A stretch of 64,000 nucleotides of DNA, taken from assembly GCA_035379625.1 (NCBI GenBank), contig DAOSVM010000005.1, positions 1 to 64,000 on the forward strand. The letters are read 5' to 3'. A program made the translations under genes and the position numbers. This DNA is from DAOSCP01 sp035379625 (GTDB lineage Bacteria; Bacteroidota; Ignavibacteria; Ignavibacteriales; DAOSCP01). The notes under the pieces were generated by a model that saw only the letters and a program-made list of their open reading frames with translations, searched no databases and was not told where the DNA came from. Positions 42,905 through 51,802 of the stretch are shown here, one piece after another (position 1 is the stretch's first letter; every line of letters begins with the position of its first letter).

Positions 42905-44545
42905 ATGACACAAATTTTTAAGGTTCCACAATTAGGTGAAAATATATCAGAAGCTACAATAGTAAAACTTTATGTTAAAGTTGGAGATACTGTTAAAAAA
43001 GATCAAATTTTGATGGAAGTTGAAGCCGGAAAAGCAAATCTAGAAATACAGGCAGATTTCGATGGTAAGATAACAAAATTGTTAGCAAATGAAGGGGATA
43101 AAATTCTTCCTTTGGGTGATATTGTTGAATATGAGGTTACGGTTGAAACACCTCAGGACCCAATTATAAAGGAAGAGTTACCGGCGCAACAGACCACACT
43201 TACACCGTCTGAGCCAATTAAAGAAGAGAAAAAAAATAATATTTCTGAAGAAATTGAAGTATTATTACCAAATTTGGGAGAGAATATTGCAGAGGCTACC
43301 GTTGTTAAGGTAAATATTAAGGTTGGTGATGAAATTAAGAAAAATGAAATTGTTCTTGAGGTTGAAACCGGTAAGGCATCATTGGAGATTACATCGGAGT
43401 ATGACGGTTCGATTAAAGCTGTTTTTGTTAAAGAAGGGGATAAAATTAAAATAGGGGATAAAATTTATACTATATTGGCTCGGACAGAAATAAGCTTGCC
43501 TTCGGATAAACCGAAGGAGGTTTCACCTGAAATTAAAAAAGAAGTTCAAGTTGACACAAAGATTGAACCTAAACAAGAAAAAATAGCTAACACTGATGAA
43601 TTTAAAGTTGATACGTATAATGTAAGTAAAAATATTTTTGTGCTTGCATCACCTTCAGTAAGGAAATTTGCAAGAGAAATTGGAGTAACAATATCTGACG
43701 TAAAACCATCTGATGGCAAAAGAGTTACAATTGAAGATGTGAAGCAGCATGCTAAAAATATATTGCAAAATTTAGGTAAAGCTGAAGTTAATCAAGCTAA
43801 AATTCCACAGAGCGGATATTTTGAACCGCTTCCAGATTTTACTAAGTGGGGAGATATAAAAGCTGAGGAATTAAGTAATATCCGAAGAGTAACCGCGCAG
43901 CATTTACATTTTTCGTGGTCGCAAATACCGCATGTTACGCAGTTTGATAAGGCAGATATTACAGATTTAGAAGAGTTTCGTTTGAAGCTTGTTAAAAAGT
44001 ATCCTGATTCGAAGATTACAATTACATCCATAATTGCAAAAGTTCTAAGCTTAGCATTGAAGAAATTTCCACAATTTAATTCAAGTTTAGATTTACAAAA
44101 TAATAAATTAATTTATAAGAATTATTACCATATTGGTATTGCAGTTGATACCGACAAAGGTTTGGTTGTTCCAGTAGTAAGGGATGTTGACAAAAAATCA
44201 TTATTTGATATATCAAAGGATATAAATTTATTAGCAATCAAAGCAAGAGATAAAAAATTATCATTAGAAGAGATGCAGGGGGGAACATTTACAATATCGA
44301 ATTTAGGTGGTATTGGAGGTACCTATTTTACACCGATAGTAAATTATCCTGAAGTTGCTATATTAGGAATATCTAGAAGTTCGTATGAGCCCAAATATAA
44401 TGGAACAACTTTTGAGCCAAGATTGATGTTGCCTTTATCGTTATCATATGATCATAGAGTAATAGATGGAGCTGATGGGATAAGATTTTTGAGATACATT
44501 ATTGATATTTTAGAAAATCCATACAATATGTTGATACAATTATAA
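42905..44545 (+). CDS. 2-oxo acid dehydrogenase E2 (acyltransferase) with two lipoyl domains
   Basis: A 546-residue E2 core of a pyruvate or other 2-oxo acid dehydrogenase complex. It has lipoyl domain 1 (residues about 1-80, lipoyl-Lys in EAGKANLEI) and lipoyl domain 2 (about 115-193, Lys in ETGKASLEI). These are followed by a peripheral-subunit-binding domain (ASPSVRKFAREIGV) and the catalytic acyltransferase domain with SYDHRVIDGADG holding the active His and Asp. Lipoamide carries acyl groups between E1 and E3, neither of which is in the window, so the substrate is open. Both linkers around lipoyl domain 2 contain DNA resembling ends of the repeat elements. GAGGA lies before the ATG. Confidence 0.92.
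   Translation: MTQIFKVPQLGENISEATIVKLYVKVGDTVKKDQILMEVEAGKANLEIQADFDGKITKLLANEGDKILPLGDIVEYEVTVETPQDPIIKEELPAQQTTLTPSEPIKEEKKNNISEEIEVLLPNLGENIAEATVVKVNIKVGDEIKKNEIVLEVETGKASLEITSEYDGSIKAVFVKEGDKIKIGDKIYTILARTEISLPSDKPKEVSPEIKKEVQVDTKIEPKQEKIANTDEFKVDTYNVSKNIFVLASPSVRKFAREIGVTISDVKPSDGKRVTIEDVKQHAKNILQNLGKAEVNQAKIPQSGYFEPLPDFTKWGDIKAEELSNIRRVTAQHLHFSWSQIPHVTQFDKADITDLEEFRLKLVKKYPDSKITITSIIAKVLSLALKKFPQFNSSLDLQNNKLIYKNYYHIGIAVDTDKGLVVPVVRDVDKKSLFDISKDINLLAIKARDKKLSLEEMQGGTFTISNLGGIGGTYFTPIVNYPEVAILGISRSSYEPKYNGTTFEPRLMLPLSLSYDHRVIDGADGIRFLRYIIDILENPYNMLIQL
43199..43215 (+). repeat. Repeat-element right-end sequence inside the E2 coding region
   Basis: CTTACACCGTCTGAGC is identical over 16 bases to the right terminal repeat of element B (5881-5896). 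Here it is read in frame as Leu-Thr-Pro-Ser-Glu in the linker between the two lipoyl domains. Confidence 0.6.
43477..43517 (+). repeat. Repeat-element left-end-like sequence inside the E2 coding region
   Basis: GGCTCGGACAGAAATAAGCT resembles the left terminal repeat (TAGCTCGGACAGTGTAAGCT) and is followed by the hairpin CCTTCGG-ATAAA-CCGAAGG. This repeats the terminal-repeat-plus-hairpin order of the element left end. It encodes part of the linker after lipoyl domain 2 (ARTEISLPSDKPKE). Confidence 0.5.
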
Positions 44546-44561
44546 AATTGAATATAAGTAA

Positions 44562-44590
44562 AAAGCCGTTAAAGATAACGGCTTTTTTGT
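44562..44590 (+). terminator. Terminator of the E2 gene
   Basis: The stem AAAGCCGTTA / TAACGGCTTT with a short loop is followed by a T-run, 17 bases past the stop codon. Confidence 0.88.
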
Positions 44591-44600
44591 TTTAAAATAA

Positions 44601-44630
44601 AAAAAAGCTACTTATTAATGAAGTAGCTAT
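44601..44630 (-). terminator. Terminator of the tRNA-Ser transcript
   Basis: On the minus strand the stem TAGCTACTT / AAGTAGCTT is followed by a run of T, directly beyond the tRNA 3' end. Confidence 0.75.
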
Positions 44631-44631
44631 T

Positions 44632-44723
44632 TGGCGGAAGGGGAGGGATTCGAACCCTCGGTAGGGGTTTAACCCTACGACGGTTTAGCAAACCGTTGGT
44701 TTAAGCCACTCACCCACCCTTCC
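44632..44723 (-). tRNA. tRNA-Ser (anticodon GCT), CCA encoded
   Basis: The minus strand folds into a tRNA with acceptor GGAAGGG / CCCTTCC and anticodon loop TTGCTAA (anticodon GCT, codons AGC/AGU). It has the long variable arm typical of Ser (GTAGGGTTAAACCCCTAC) and T-loop GGTTCGAATCC. The discriminator G is followed by an encoded CCA, unlike the tRNA-Thr at 5257. Confidence 0.95.
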
Positions 44724-44822
44724 GTAGCTTAAATTTTTTGAACTATAAATATACAATATTATTTGTAAAAAATCAAGTAAAATTGTAATTTGTAAGCAAA
44801 ATTTTATAAAGGAAATATGTTT

Positions 44823-46781
44823 ATGAAAAAGATATTAATTATATTTGTTTTAGCTTATTGGCTTTTTGCTCAAAATATGGATGGTGCTTTTTTTTGTAGT
44901 AAGAAAAAAATTGAACGTTATACCAATATTGGATTAAAGGAAAATTTAAATTTGATACAAAGGAATTATGATGTTTTGAAGTATAAAATAACTGTTGATT
45001 TAAGAAATAATTATGTTTATCCTTACGCAAGGTTTTTTACAGGTAATGTAGAAATTGATATAAGATTAGATTCTGTTGCCAAATACATTGAATTGGATGC
45101 TAATTCCCAATCAATTACTATCGATTCTATTATTGGTGATGTAAAATCGTATCAACATAGTAACAATAAATTGTTAATAAATTTTAACAATACATATTTA
45201 CCGGAGATAGAAACAAAACTTAAAATTTACTATAAACATAATGATATATCGGATGGAGCTTTTTACGTTAATGATGGCTTTGTTTTTACAGATTGTGAAC
45301 CAATAGGTGCAAGGAATTGGTTCCCTTGTAATGATTTACCATCCGATAAGGCATTGATGGAATTAGTAGCATTTACACCTTCAAATGTGCTTTTGGGTTC
45401 TAATGGAATTTTGGCCGATTCTGTTAATTATGGTAGTTATATAAAATATCGTTGGGTAAGTAATCAAGCAATTGCAACTTATTTAATTGTAATAACTTCC
45501 AGAGTAAATTACAATTTAAATGAGTTTTATGTTTTTGATAAATGGCAAAATAAATATATACCAATAAGATTATATTATAATACAGGTGAAGCAATCTCAG
45601 ACGAATTAAAGCAATCGATAATAAATGCATACAATTATTTTTCGGAGAAATGGTATCCGCATCCATTTGATAAAAATGGTTTTGCTACATTAAATAGCGA
45701 TTTTAGTTGGGGAGGGATGGAAAATCAGACTTTAACTAGTTTATGTCCTGGTTGTTGGGATGAAAATTTGTTAATTCACGAATTTGCACATCAGTGGTTC
45801 GGTGATATGGTAACTTGTAAAACTTGGGCAGATATTTGGCTTAATGAAGGTTTTGCAACTTGGGCTGAAGCATATTGGCTTGAAAGGGATGGTGGATATA
45901 ATGCATATTTGAGTGATATAAAGAAAAAAGCAAATTATTATTTGCAAAATAATCCGGGTTATGCAATTTATAATCCTTCGTGGGCAGATAATCTACCGAA
46001 CGTAAATACACTTTTTAATTATGCAATAACATATTGTAAAGGGGCTTGTGTTGTTCATCTTTTAAAATATACGCTTGGTGATAGTCTATTTTTTAATGTG
46101 ATAAATAAATATTTCAATACTTACAAATACCAGAGTGCAACAATAAAAGATTTTTTTAATATTGTAACTTCTGTAACAGGTGATGATTACAATTGGTTTA
46201 TGGAGCAATGGATAAAAAGGCCTAATCATCCAATTTATGAAAATGCTTATGATATAATTGATAATGGAGAAGGTTCAACTGTGCATTTCAAATTTTATCA
46301 AACAAATACGCAATTTTATATTATGCCCGTAAAATTGAAATTTAAGTTTCAGGACCTGAGTGATACAACAATTAAAGTGTGGAATAATTATAATGGTGAA
46401 ATTTTTACATTTAATTTTCCTAAAAAAGTAACACAGGTAATATTTGATCCTTTAAATGAAATAGTTTTGAAAAAGGCAACAACAGTAGTTGGAATAGAAG
46501 ATTTATCCAGCCAGCAAGAGGAGGAAACCGTAAAAGTATATCCTAATCCTTTTAATAACTCATCATCAGTATCTTTTAAATTAGCAAAATCGGCAAATGT
46601 TAGTATTATTTTATATGATATTTTAGGTAACAAAGTTTTAAATATCACATCAAATCAACACATGCCAGCGGGAAGTTATCAATACCCAATTCAATTAAAT
46701 AATTTTTCATCAGGAGTTTATATTTTAAGCTTTATAAAAGATGGGGGAGTGAAAAATTTTAAGATAAATTATATAAAATAA
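44823..46781 (+). CDS. Secreted M1-family metallo-aminopeptidase with T9SS tail
   Basis: A 652-residue exported peptidase with signal peptide KKILIIFVLAYWLFA. The exopeptidase motif GGMENQTLTS (GAMEN-type) and the zinc site HEFAHQWFGDMV followed 18 residues later by NEGFATW identify the gluzincin M1 family. M1 enzymes release N-terminal residues from peptides. The C-terminal 85 residues are a T9SS type A sorting domain (VYPNPFNNSSSVSFKL ... SSGVYILSF), so the enzyme is probably surface-exposed or released. AAAGGA is best spaced for the ATG at 44823; an ATG two codons earlier is possible. It probably complements the secreted subtilase in peptide use. Confidence 0.92.
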   Translation: MKKILIIFVLAYWLFAQNMDGAFFCSKKKIERYTNIGLKENLNLIQRNYDVLKYKITVDLRNNYVYPYARFFTGNVEIDIRLDSVAKYIELDANSQSITIDSIIGDVKSYQHSNNKLLINFNNTYLPEIETKLKIYYKHNDISDGAFYVNDGFVFTDCEPIGARNWFPCNDLPSDKALMELVAFTPSNVLLGSNGILADSVNYGSYIKYRWVSNQAIATYLIVITSRVNYNLNEFYVFDKWQNKYIPIRLYYNTGEAISDELKQSIINAYNYFSEKWYPHPFDKNGFATLNSDFSWGGMENQTLTSLCPGCWDENLLIHEFAHQWFGDMVTCKTWADIWLNEGFATWAEAYWLERDGGYNAYLSDIKKKANYYLQNNPGYAIYNPSWADNLPNVNTLFNYAITYCKGACVVHLLKYTLGDSLFFNVINKYFNTYKYQSATIKDFFNIVTSVTGDDYNWFMEQWIKRPNHPIYENAYDIIDNGEGSTVHFKFYQTNTQFYIMPVKLKFKFQDLSDTTIKVWNNYNGEIFTFNFPKKVTQVIFDPLNEIVLKKATTVVGIEDLSSQQEEETVKVYPNPFNNSSSVSFKLAKSANVSIILYDILGNKVLNITSNQHMPAGSYQYPIQLNNFSSGVYILSFIKDGGVKNFKINYIK

Positions 46782-46847
46782 TTGTATTATAATAATAAAA
46801 ATATTAATTTTAATTTTTAATATTATTAATTTATGGGGGTACTAGTT

Positions 46848-49145
46848 ATGGCACAATTAGCTCAAGTAATTGCTGTTGACAAAGATAAATGCGTTAATTG
46901 TCATCAGTGTATTCAAGTTTGCCCTGTTAAATATTGTAATGTTGTAAAAGAAGAAGGTTATGTTGATGTTGATCCTGATTTATGTATTGGTTGTGGTAAC
47001 TGTATTGATGCTTGTACTCACGATGCTAGAATAGGTATTGATGATTTTGAAAAATGGATAAATGATTTGAAATGTGGTGTTAATATGGTTGCAATAGTTG
47101 CCCCCGCTATAGCTGCTAATTTCCCACATCAATATTTGAATCTTAATGGATGGCTAAAATCTATAGGTGTTAAAGCAATTTTTGATGTAAGTTTTGGTGC
47201 AGAACTTACAATTAAATCTTATTTAGAGCATGTCAAAAAAAATAAACCAAAAGCTGTTATAGCCCAACCTTGTCCTGCTTTGGTTACTTATATTCAAATT
47301 TATCAACCAGAATTGCTACCTTATTTAGCTCCCGCTGATAGTCCAATGGCACATACCATGAAAATGATAAAGGAATTTTATCCAGAGTATAGCAATCATA
47401 AAATTGTAGTTATATCTCCTTGTGTTGCAAAAAGAAGGGAATTTGATGAAATTGGATATGGAGATTATAATGTTACGATGCGAAGAATACAAGAATATTT
47501 TGATGAAAAAAGAATATATCTTTCAAGTTATCCTGAAGTTGATTATGATAATCCGCCGGCAGAAAGAGCAGTATTATTTTCATCTCCAGGTGGTTTATTA
47601 GAAACTGCAATAAGAGAAGTGCCGGGAATTAGAAATAGTGCTAGAAAAATTGAAGGTCCACATATTCTTTATCATTACTTTGAAAAATTACCAAAAATGA
47701 TTCAAGAAGGTATAAATCCTTTACTTATAGATTGTCTTAATTGTGATATGGGTTGTAATGGCGGAACTGGTACACTTTCAAGAAATAAATCAATTGACGA
47801 AGTAGAATATCTTATTTCTGAAAGAAGCAAGGAAATGCAAAAAAGATATGAAAGCAAATTGACAAAAAAAATATCCAAATCTAAGATAAGAAGTATTATA
47901 AATAGGTATTGGAAAGAAGGCTTATACGATAGAAGTTATAAAAATTTATCAAATTTATTTAAAAATAAAATTAAAATACCGAATAAAAGTGAAATTGATA
48001 AGCTTTTTGCAATTATGAAAAAAGAAACTAAAAATGATATAAAAAATTGTCCATCATGCGGTTATAACAATTGTGAAAAATTTGCAATAGCTGTATATAA
48101 TGATATTTATAATAAAGAGAGTTGTTATGTGTATAATCATCAAATAGTAGAAAAATCTTTAGAGTATATTGAACGAAATTATGATAATGTTGATAAGATA
48201 GCTTCAGGTGATTTATCAGTTAAATTTTATGATGAAGGTGATGAAAGAATTGCTGTTTTCTTTAAAGATTTAAATAAATCATTTGATAAGGTTCGTGCTT
48301 TAATAAAAGAAGTTTTAGAATTGAGTGAAAATTTAGCTGCTGCATCTGGTGAAATTTCTGCGAGTGTTGAAAAGATAACAGTTGGTATTAGAGAACAAAC
48401 TAATAACACAGATGAAATAAACAGAGAAATTATTGAATTAAATAATTCTTTTAAATTAACTTCTGAAGCTGTAACCGAAACATTAAGAAAAGCTGAAGTA
48501 TCAACAAATAATGCAGAAAATGGTAAAAAAGTAATAGATAATAACATTCAATCTATTTCGGAAATTTCTAAAACAGTATTTGAGGCTGCCAAAACGGTTG
48601 AACAATTGGGTAAAAATAGTGATCAAATTGGTCAAATTGCCTCAGCTATTGATGAAATAGCTGACCAAACAAATTTACTTGCATTAAATGCAGCAATTGA
48701 AGCAGCTCGTGCAGGTGAGCAGGGAAGAGGTTTTGCTGTTGTAGCAGATGAGGTAAGGAAATTGGCAGAAAGAACCGGAAAAGCTACTAAAGAAATTTCA
48801 GAAATTATTAGATCAATTCAAAATGAGACTAAATTAGCTGTTGAAAATATGCAAAAAGGCACAGTGGCTGTTGAAGTTTCTCAGAATTTATCTAAGGATG
48901 TAGAAAGTAAAATTAATCAAATAAAAGATAATGTCATTGATGTGGCTAAGAAAGTTAATGTAATATATGAAGATAGTTATAGATTAAGTGAAAAATTATC
49001 AACTATTGCACAAAATGTAGAACAAATTTCAATTATATCAAAAGATAGCAGTTATGGCGTGGAACAAATAGCTAAAGCAATAAATGATTTAGCAATGGTT
49101 TCTCATAACTTGAATGAAATGATAGCCCAGTTCAAGATTAGCTAA
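46848..49145 (+). CDS. Ferredoxin/[FeFe]-hydrogenase-like sensor fused to a chemotaxis signalling domain
   Basis: A 765-residue soluble fusion. Two 4Fe-4S ferredoxin motifs come first (Cys15/18/21/25; Cys46/49/52/56). A [FeFe]-hydrogenase large-subunit-like domain follows: the four H-cluster-type cysteines are at 142 (QPCPALV), 192 (SPCVAKRRE), 299 and 303 (NCDMGCNGG). Pro replaces the proton-transfer Cys of active enzymes. An FeS motif (CPSCGYNNC...C, residues 401-426) is next, then a HAMP-like stretch and a full methyl-accepting chemotaxis output hairpin (DQTNLLALNAAIEAARAGEQ). No membrane helix is seen. By analogy with sensory group C hydrogenases it may sense H2 or redox state and steer CheA. 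AUG at 46848 is set by GGGGGT upstream. Confidence 0.88.
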   Translation: MAQLAQVIAVDKDKCVNCHQCIQVCPVKYCNVVKEEGYVDVDPDLCIGCGNCIDACTHDARIGIDDFEKWINDLKCGVNMVAIVAPAIAANFPHQYLNLNGWLKSIGVKAIFDVSFGAELTIKSYLEHVKKNKPKAVIAQPCPALVTYIQIYQPELLPYLAPADSPMAHTMKMIKEFYPEYSNHKIVVISPCVAKRREFDEIGYGDYNVTMRRIQEYFDEKRIYLSSYPEVDYDNPPAERAVLFSSPGGLLETAIREVPGIRNSARKIEGPHILYHYFEKLPKMIQEGINPLLIDCLNCDMGCNGGTGTLSRNKSIDEVEYLISERSKEMQKRYESKLTKKISKSKIRSIINRYWKEGLYDRSYKNLSNLFKNKIKIPNKSEIDKLFAIMKKETKNDIKNCPSCGYNNCEKFAIAVYNDIYNKESCYVYNHQIVEKSLEYIERNYDNVDKIASGDLSVKFYDEGDERIAVFFKDLNKSFDKVRALIKEVLELSENLAAASGEISASVEKITVGIREQTNNTDEINREIIELNNSFKLTSEAVTETLRKAEVSTNNAENGKKVIDNNIQSISEISKTVFEAAKTVEQLGKNSDQIGQIASAIDEIADQTNLLALNAAIEAARAGEQGRGFAVVADEVRKLAERTGKATKEISEIIRSIQNETKLAVENMQKGTVAVEVSQNLSKDVESKINQIKDNVIDVAKKVNVIYEDSYRLSEKLSTIAQNVEQISIISKDSSYGVEQIAKAINDLAMVSHNLNEMIAQFKIS

Positions 49146-49146
49146 T

Positions 49147-49174
49147 AAAAAACTGGCCTATTGGCCAGTTTTTT
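49147..49174. terminator. Shared bidirectional terminator
   Basis: A perfect stem AACTGGCC / GGCCAGTT (49151-49170) is flanked by A-run and T-run, between the convergent sensor and clpC genes. Confidence 0.92.
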
Positions 49175-51671
49175 AATTATTCGTATCCGTACTATTATGA
49201 ATAATCTCGTCGTTTTGGCTTTCTTCCGTGATATCTATAAAAGTAAGTTCTTCAGCATTTTCTATGTAATCTACTTTAATAACGGCATTTTCTTTAAAGT
49301 GACCTAAAAGAATTTCTTCAGCTAAAGGATCTTGTACATATTTTTGTAAAGCTCTTTTTAATGGTCTTGCGCCATATTTTGGATCATAACCTTTGGTTAC
49401 AATGAACTCTTTAGCTTTTTCAGTTAAGAAAATTTCTTTTTTGGATTCTTTAATATTTTCAAATAATTCTTTGAGTTCGACATCAATAATTTTCATTATA
49501 TCATCTTTTGTTAAAGAACGGAATACAATTGTATCGTCGATTCTATTTAAGAACTCAGGATTAAAGAGGCGACGCATAGCTTCTTCAACAGTATCCTTTA
49601 AATTTTTATAATCATCGGTTTGAGATGGTGGTACAAAGCCATAGGATTGACCTTGGGCTCTAATATCTTTGGTACCAACGTTGGACGTCATAATTATAAT
49701 TGTATTTTTGAAATCAACTTTTCTACCCAGACTATCTGTAAGCTGACCATCATCAAGAACTTGAAGCAATATATTGAAAACATCAGGATGAGCTTTTTCA
49801 ATTTCATCAAATAGAACAACAGAATAAGGTTTTCTACGTACTTTTTCGGTTAATTGTCCACCTTCTTCATATCCTACGTATCCAGGAGGAGAACCAATTA
49901 ATTTAGATACAGAATGTTTTTCCATGTATTCAGACATATCGATGCGGATTAAAGCATCTTCGGAATCAAAGAGATATTTAGCAAGAACTTTAGTAAGTTC
50001 AGTTTTACCAACACCAGTTGGGCCTAAGAAAATAAAACTTCCGATTGGACGTTTTGGATTTTTTAATCCTGCTCTTGCTCTTCTAATAGCTCGAACGAGT
50101 TTGTCGATTGCTTCATCTTGTCCAACGATATGTTCTTTAAGGATATCAGCCATTTTAAGTAATTTTTGACCTTCTTCTTCAGCTACTCGTTTAACAGGAA
50201 TACCTGTAATCATTGCAACGACTTCGGCAATATCTTCTTCTGTAACTTCGTAAATTTGATTTTGTGATTGTTCTTCCCATTCTTGTTTAGCTTTTTCTAA
50301 ATCTGTAAGTAAAGCTCTTTCAATATCTCTAAGTCTAGCAGCTTCTTCGTAATCTTGTTTTTTAACGACTTGTATTTTTTGTTGTTTTACTTCTTCAATT
50401 TTATTTTCAATATCTAAAATGTATTGAGGAACTTTAAAGTTATGCATATGAACACGTGCGCCGGCTTCGTCGATAACGTCAATAGCTTTATCTGGCAAAA
50501 ATCTATCTGATATATACCTTACACTTAAATTAACTGCTGCATCAAGTGCTTCAGGGGTATATTTTACATGATGATGCTCTTCATATTTATAAGCGATATT
50601 TTTTAAAATTGTTAAAGTTTCTGCAGGAGTAGGGGGATCAATTATTATTTTTTGAAAACGTCTATCAAGAGCGCCATCTGTTTCAATATATTTTTTATAT
50701 TCATCTAAAGTTGTAGCACCAATGCATTGGATATCGCCACGAGCTAAAGCAGGTTTAAAAATGTTTGATGCATCTAAGGTACCTGATGTACTTCCTGCCC
50801 CTACTAATGTATGTAACTCATCGATAAATAATATTACATCTTTAGCTTTTTCAAGTTCATTCATCAATGCTTTCATTCTTTCTTCGAATTGGCCTCGATA
50901 CTTTGTACCAGCAACTAGACCTGCTAAATCCAATGTAACTAATCTTTTATCATATAGTACTCGAGGTACTTTTTTTTGTATAATTCTTAGAGCTAAACCT
51001 TCTGCTATAGCGGTTTTTCCCACTCCTGGTTCTCCTATAAGAACAGGATTGTTTTTCTTCCTTCTACTTAATACTTGAGCAACTCTTTCAATTTCTTTAT
51101 CTCTACCTATAACAGGATCTAATTTATCTTCTAAAGCTAATTTAGTTAAATCACGCCCGAAATTATCAAGAACAGGTGTTTTAATTTTTTCAGTTTTTTT
51201 AGGTTCTACAGGTTTGGAAGAAAATGATTGAGAAGATGGTTTATTGATTCTATTTATTTCATCATTTACATTTGAATAATTAACATTAAATTGACTTAAT
51301 ATTTGTGTTGTTTTACATTCCTCATCTTTTAAAATTGCTAATAATAGATGTTCTGAGGATACAACATCAGAAGATTTGAATTTAGCTTCAATATTAGCAA
51401 GTTTTAATGCTTTTTCTGCCTCTTTATTTAATGGCATGCTTCCTATACTTAAAATACCGGGATTATATCTTACGGAATCTTCAAGAATATGTTTTAACCT
51501 TGGCATATCATCAACTAAAGATGCTAAAATCTTATAAGCAGTTGATGAATGTAAGGTGAGCATAGCCAAGAGGAAATGAGTTGGAGAAATGTAATCATTT
51601 CCAAGTCTATAGGCTTCTTCTCTAGCTAATCTTACAATATTTTGGAAATTATCAGAATAATTTTGTTCCAT
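49173..51671 (-). CDS. clpC: ClpC-type AAA+ chaperone subunit of the Clp protease
   Basis: An 832-residue Hsp100. It has the N-terminal double Clp repeat (ARLEAYRLG-like VRLAREEAYRLG, residues 1-145) and the first AAA+ module with Walker A GEPGVGKTA and Walker B ILFIDELHT. The middle domain carries a UVR motif (KKQDYEEAARLRDIE), and the second AAA+ module has GPTGVGKTE and VVLFDEIEKAHPD. The middle domain and UVR motif point to ClpC rather than ClpA or ClpB. It unfolds substrates for ClpP, which is not in the window. dnaK lies upstream on the same strand but is separated by a terminator. Confidence 0.95.
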   Translation of the reverse strand: MEQNYSDNFQNIVRLAREEAYRLGNDYISPTHFLLAMLTLHSSTAYKILASLVDDMPRLKHILEDSVRYNPGILSIGSMPLNKEAEKALKLANIEAKFKSSDVVSSEHLLLAILKDEECKTTQILSQFNVNYSNVNDEINRINKPSSQSFSSKPVEPKKTEKIKTPVLDNFGRDLTKLALEDKLDPVIGRDKEIERVAQVLSRRKKNNPVLIGEPGVGKTAIAEGLALRIIQKKVPRVLYDKRLVTLDLAGLVAGTKYRGQFEERMKALMNELEKAKDVILFIDELHTLVGAGSTSGTLDASNIFKPALARGDIQCIGATTLDEYKKYIETDGALDRRFQKIIIDPPTPAETLTILKNIAYKYEEHHHVKYTPEALDAAVNLSVRYISDRFLPDKAIDVIDEAGARVHMHNFKVPQYILDIENKIEEVKQQKIQVVKKQDYEEAARLRDIERALLTDLEKAKQEWEEQSQNQIYEVTEEDIAEVVAMITGIPVKRVAEEEGQKLLKMADILKEHIVGQDEAIDKLVRAIRRARAGLKNPKRPIGSFIFLGPTGVGKTELTKVLAKYLFDSEDALIRIDMSEYMEKHSVSKLIGSPPGYVGYEEGGQLTEKVRRKPYSVVLFDEIEKAHPDVFNILLQVLDDGQLTDSLGRKVDFKNTIIIMTSNVGTKDIRAQGQSYGFVPPSQTDDYKNLKDTVEEAMRRLFNPEFLNRIDDTIVFRSLTKDDIMKIIDVELKELFENIKESKKEIFLTEKAKEFIVTKGYDPKYGARPLKRALQKYVQDPLAEEILLGHFKENAVIKVDYIENAEELTFIDITEESQNDEIIHNSTDTNN

Positions 51672-51762
51672 TTTTTAATTACCTTTTCTTTTACTAACAA
51701 TAAATATACTAAAAATGTTCAAATAATCAATGTTAAATGTGAACTATGATGAATTCTATAAA

Positions 51763-51798
51763 AAAATTGAGACGTAAGAAATTACGCCTCAATTTTAA
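51763..51798 (-). terminator. Terminator of dnaK
   Basis: On the minus strand the stem ATTGAGGCGTAA / TTACGTCTCAAT (one G-U pair) is followed by a T-run. Confidence 0.8.
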
Positions 51799-51802
51799 TT
51801 TG

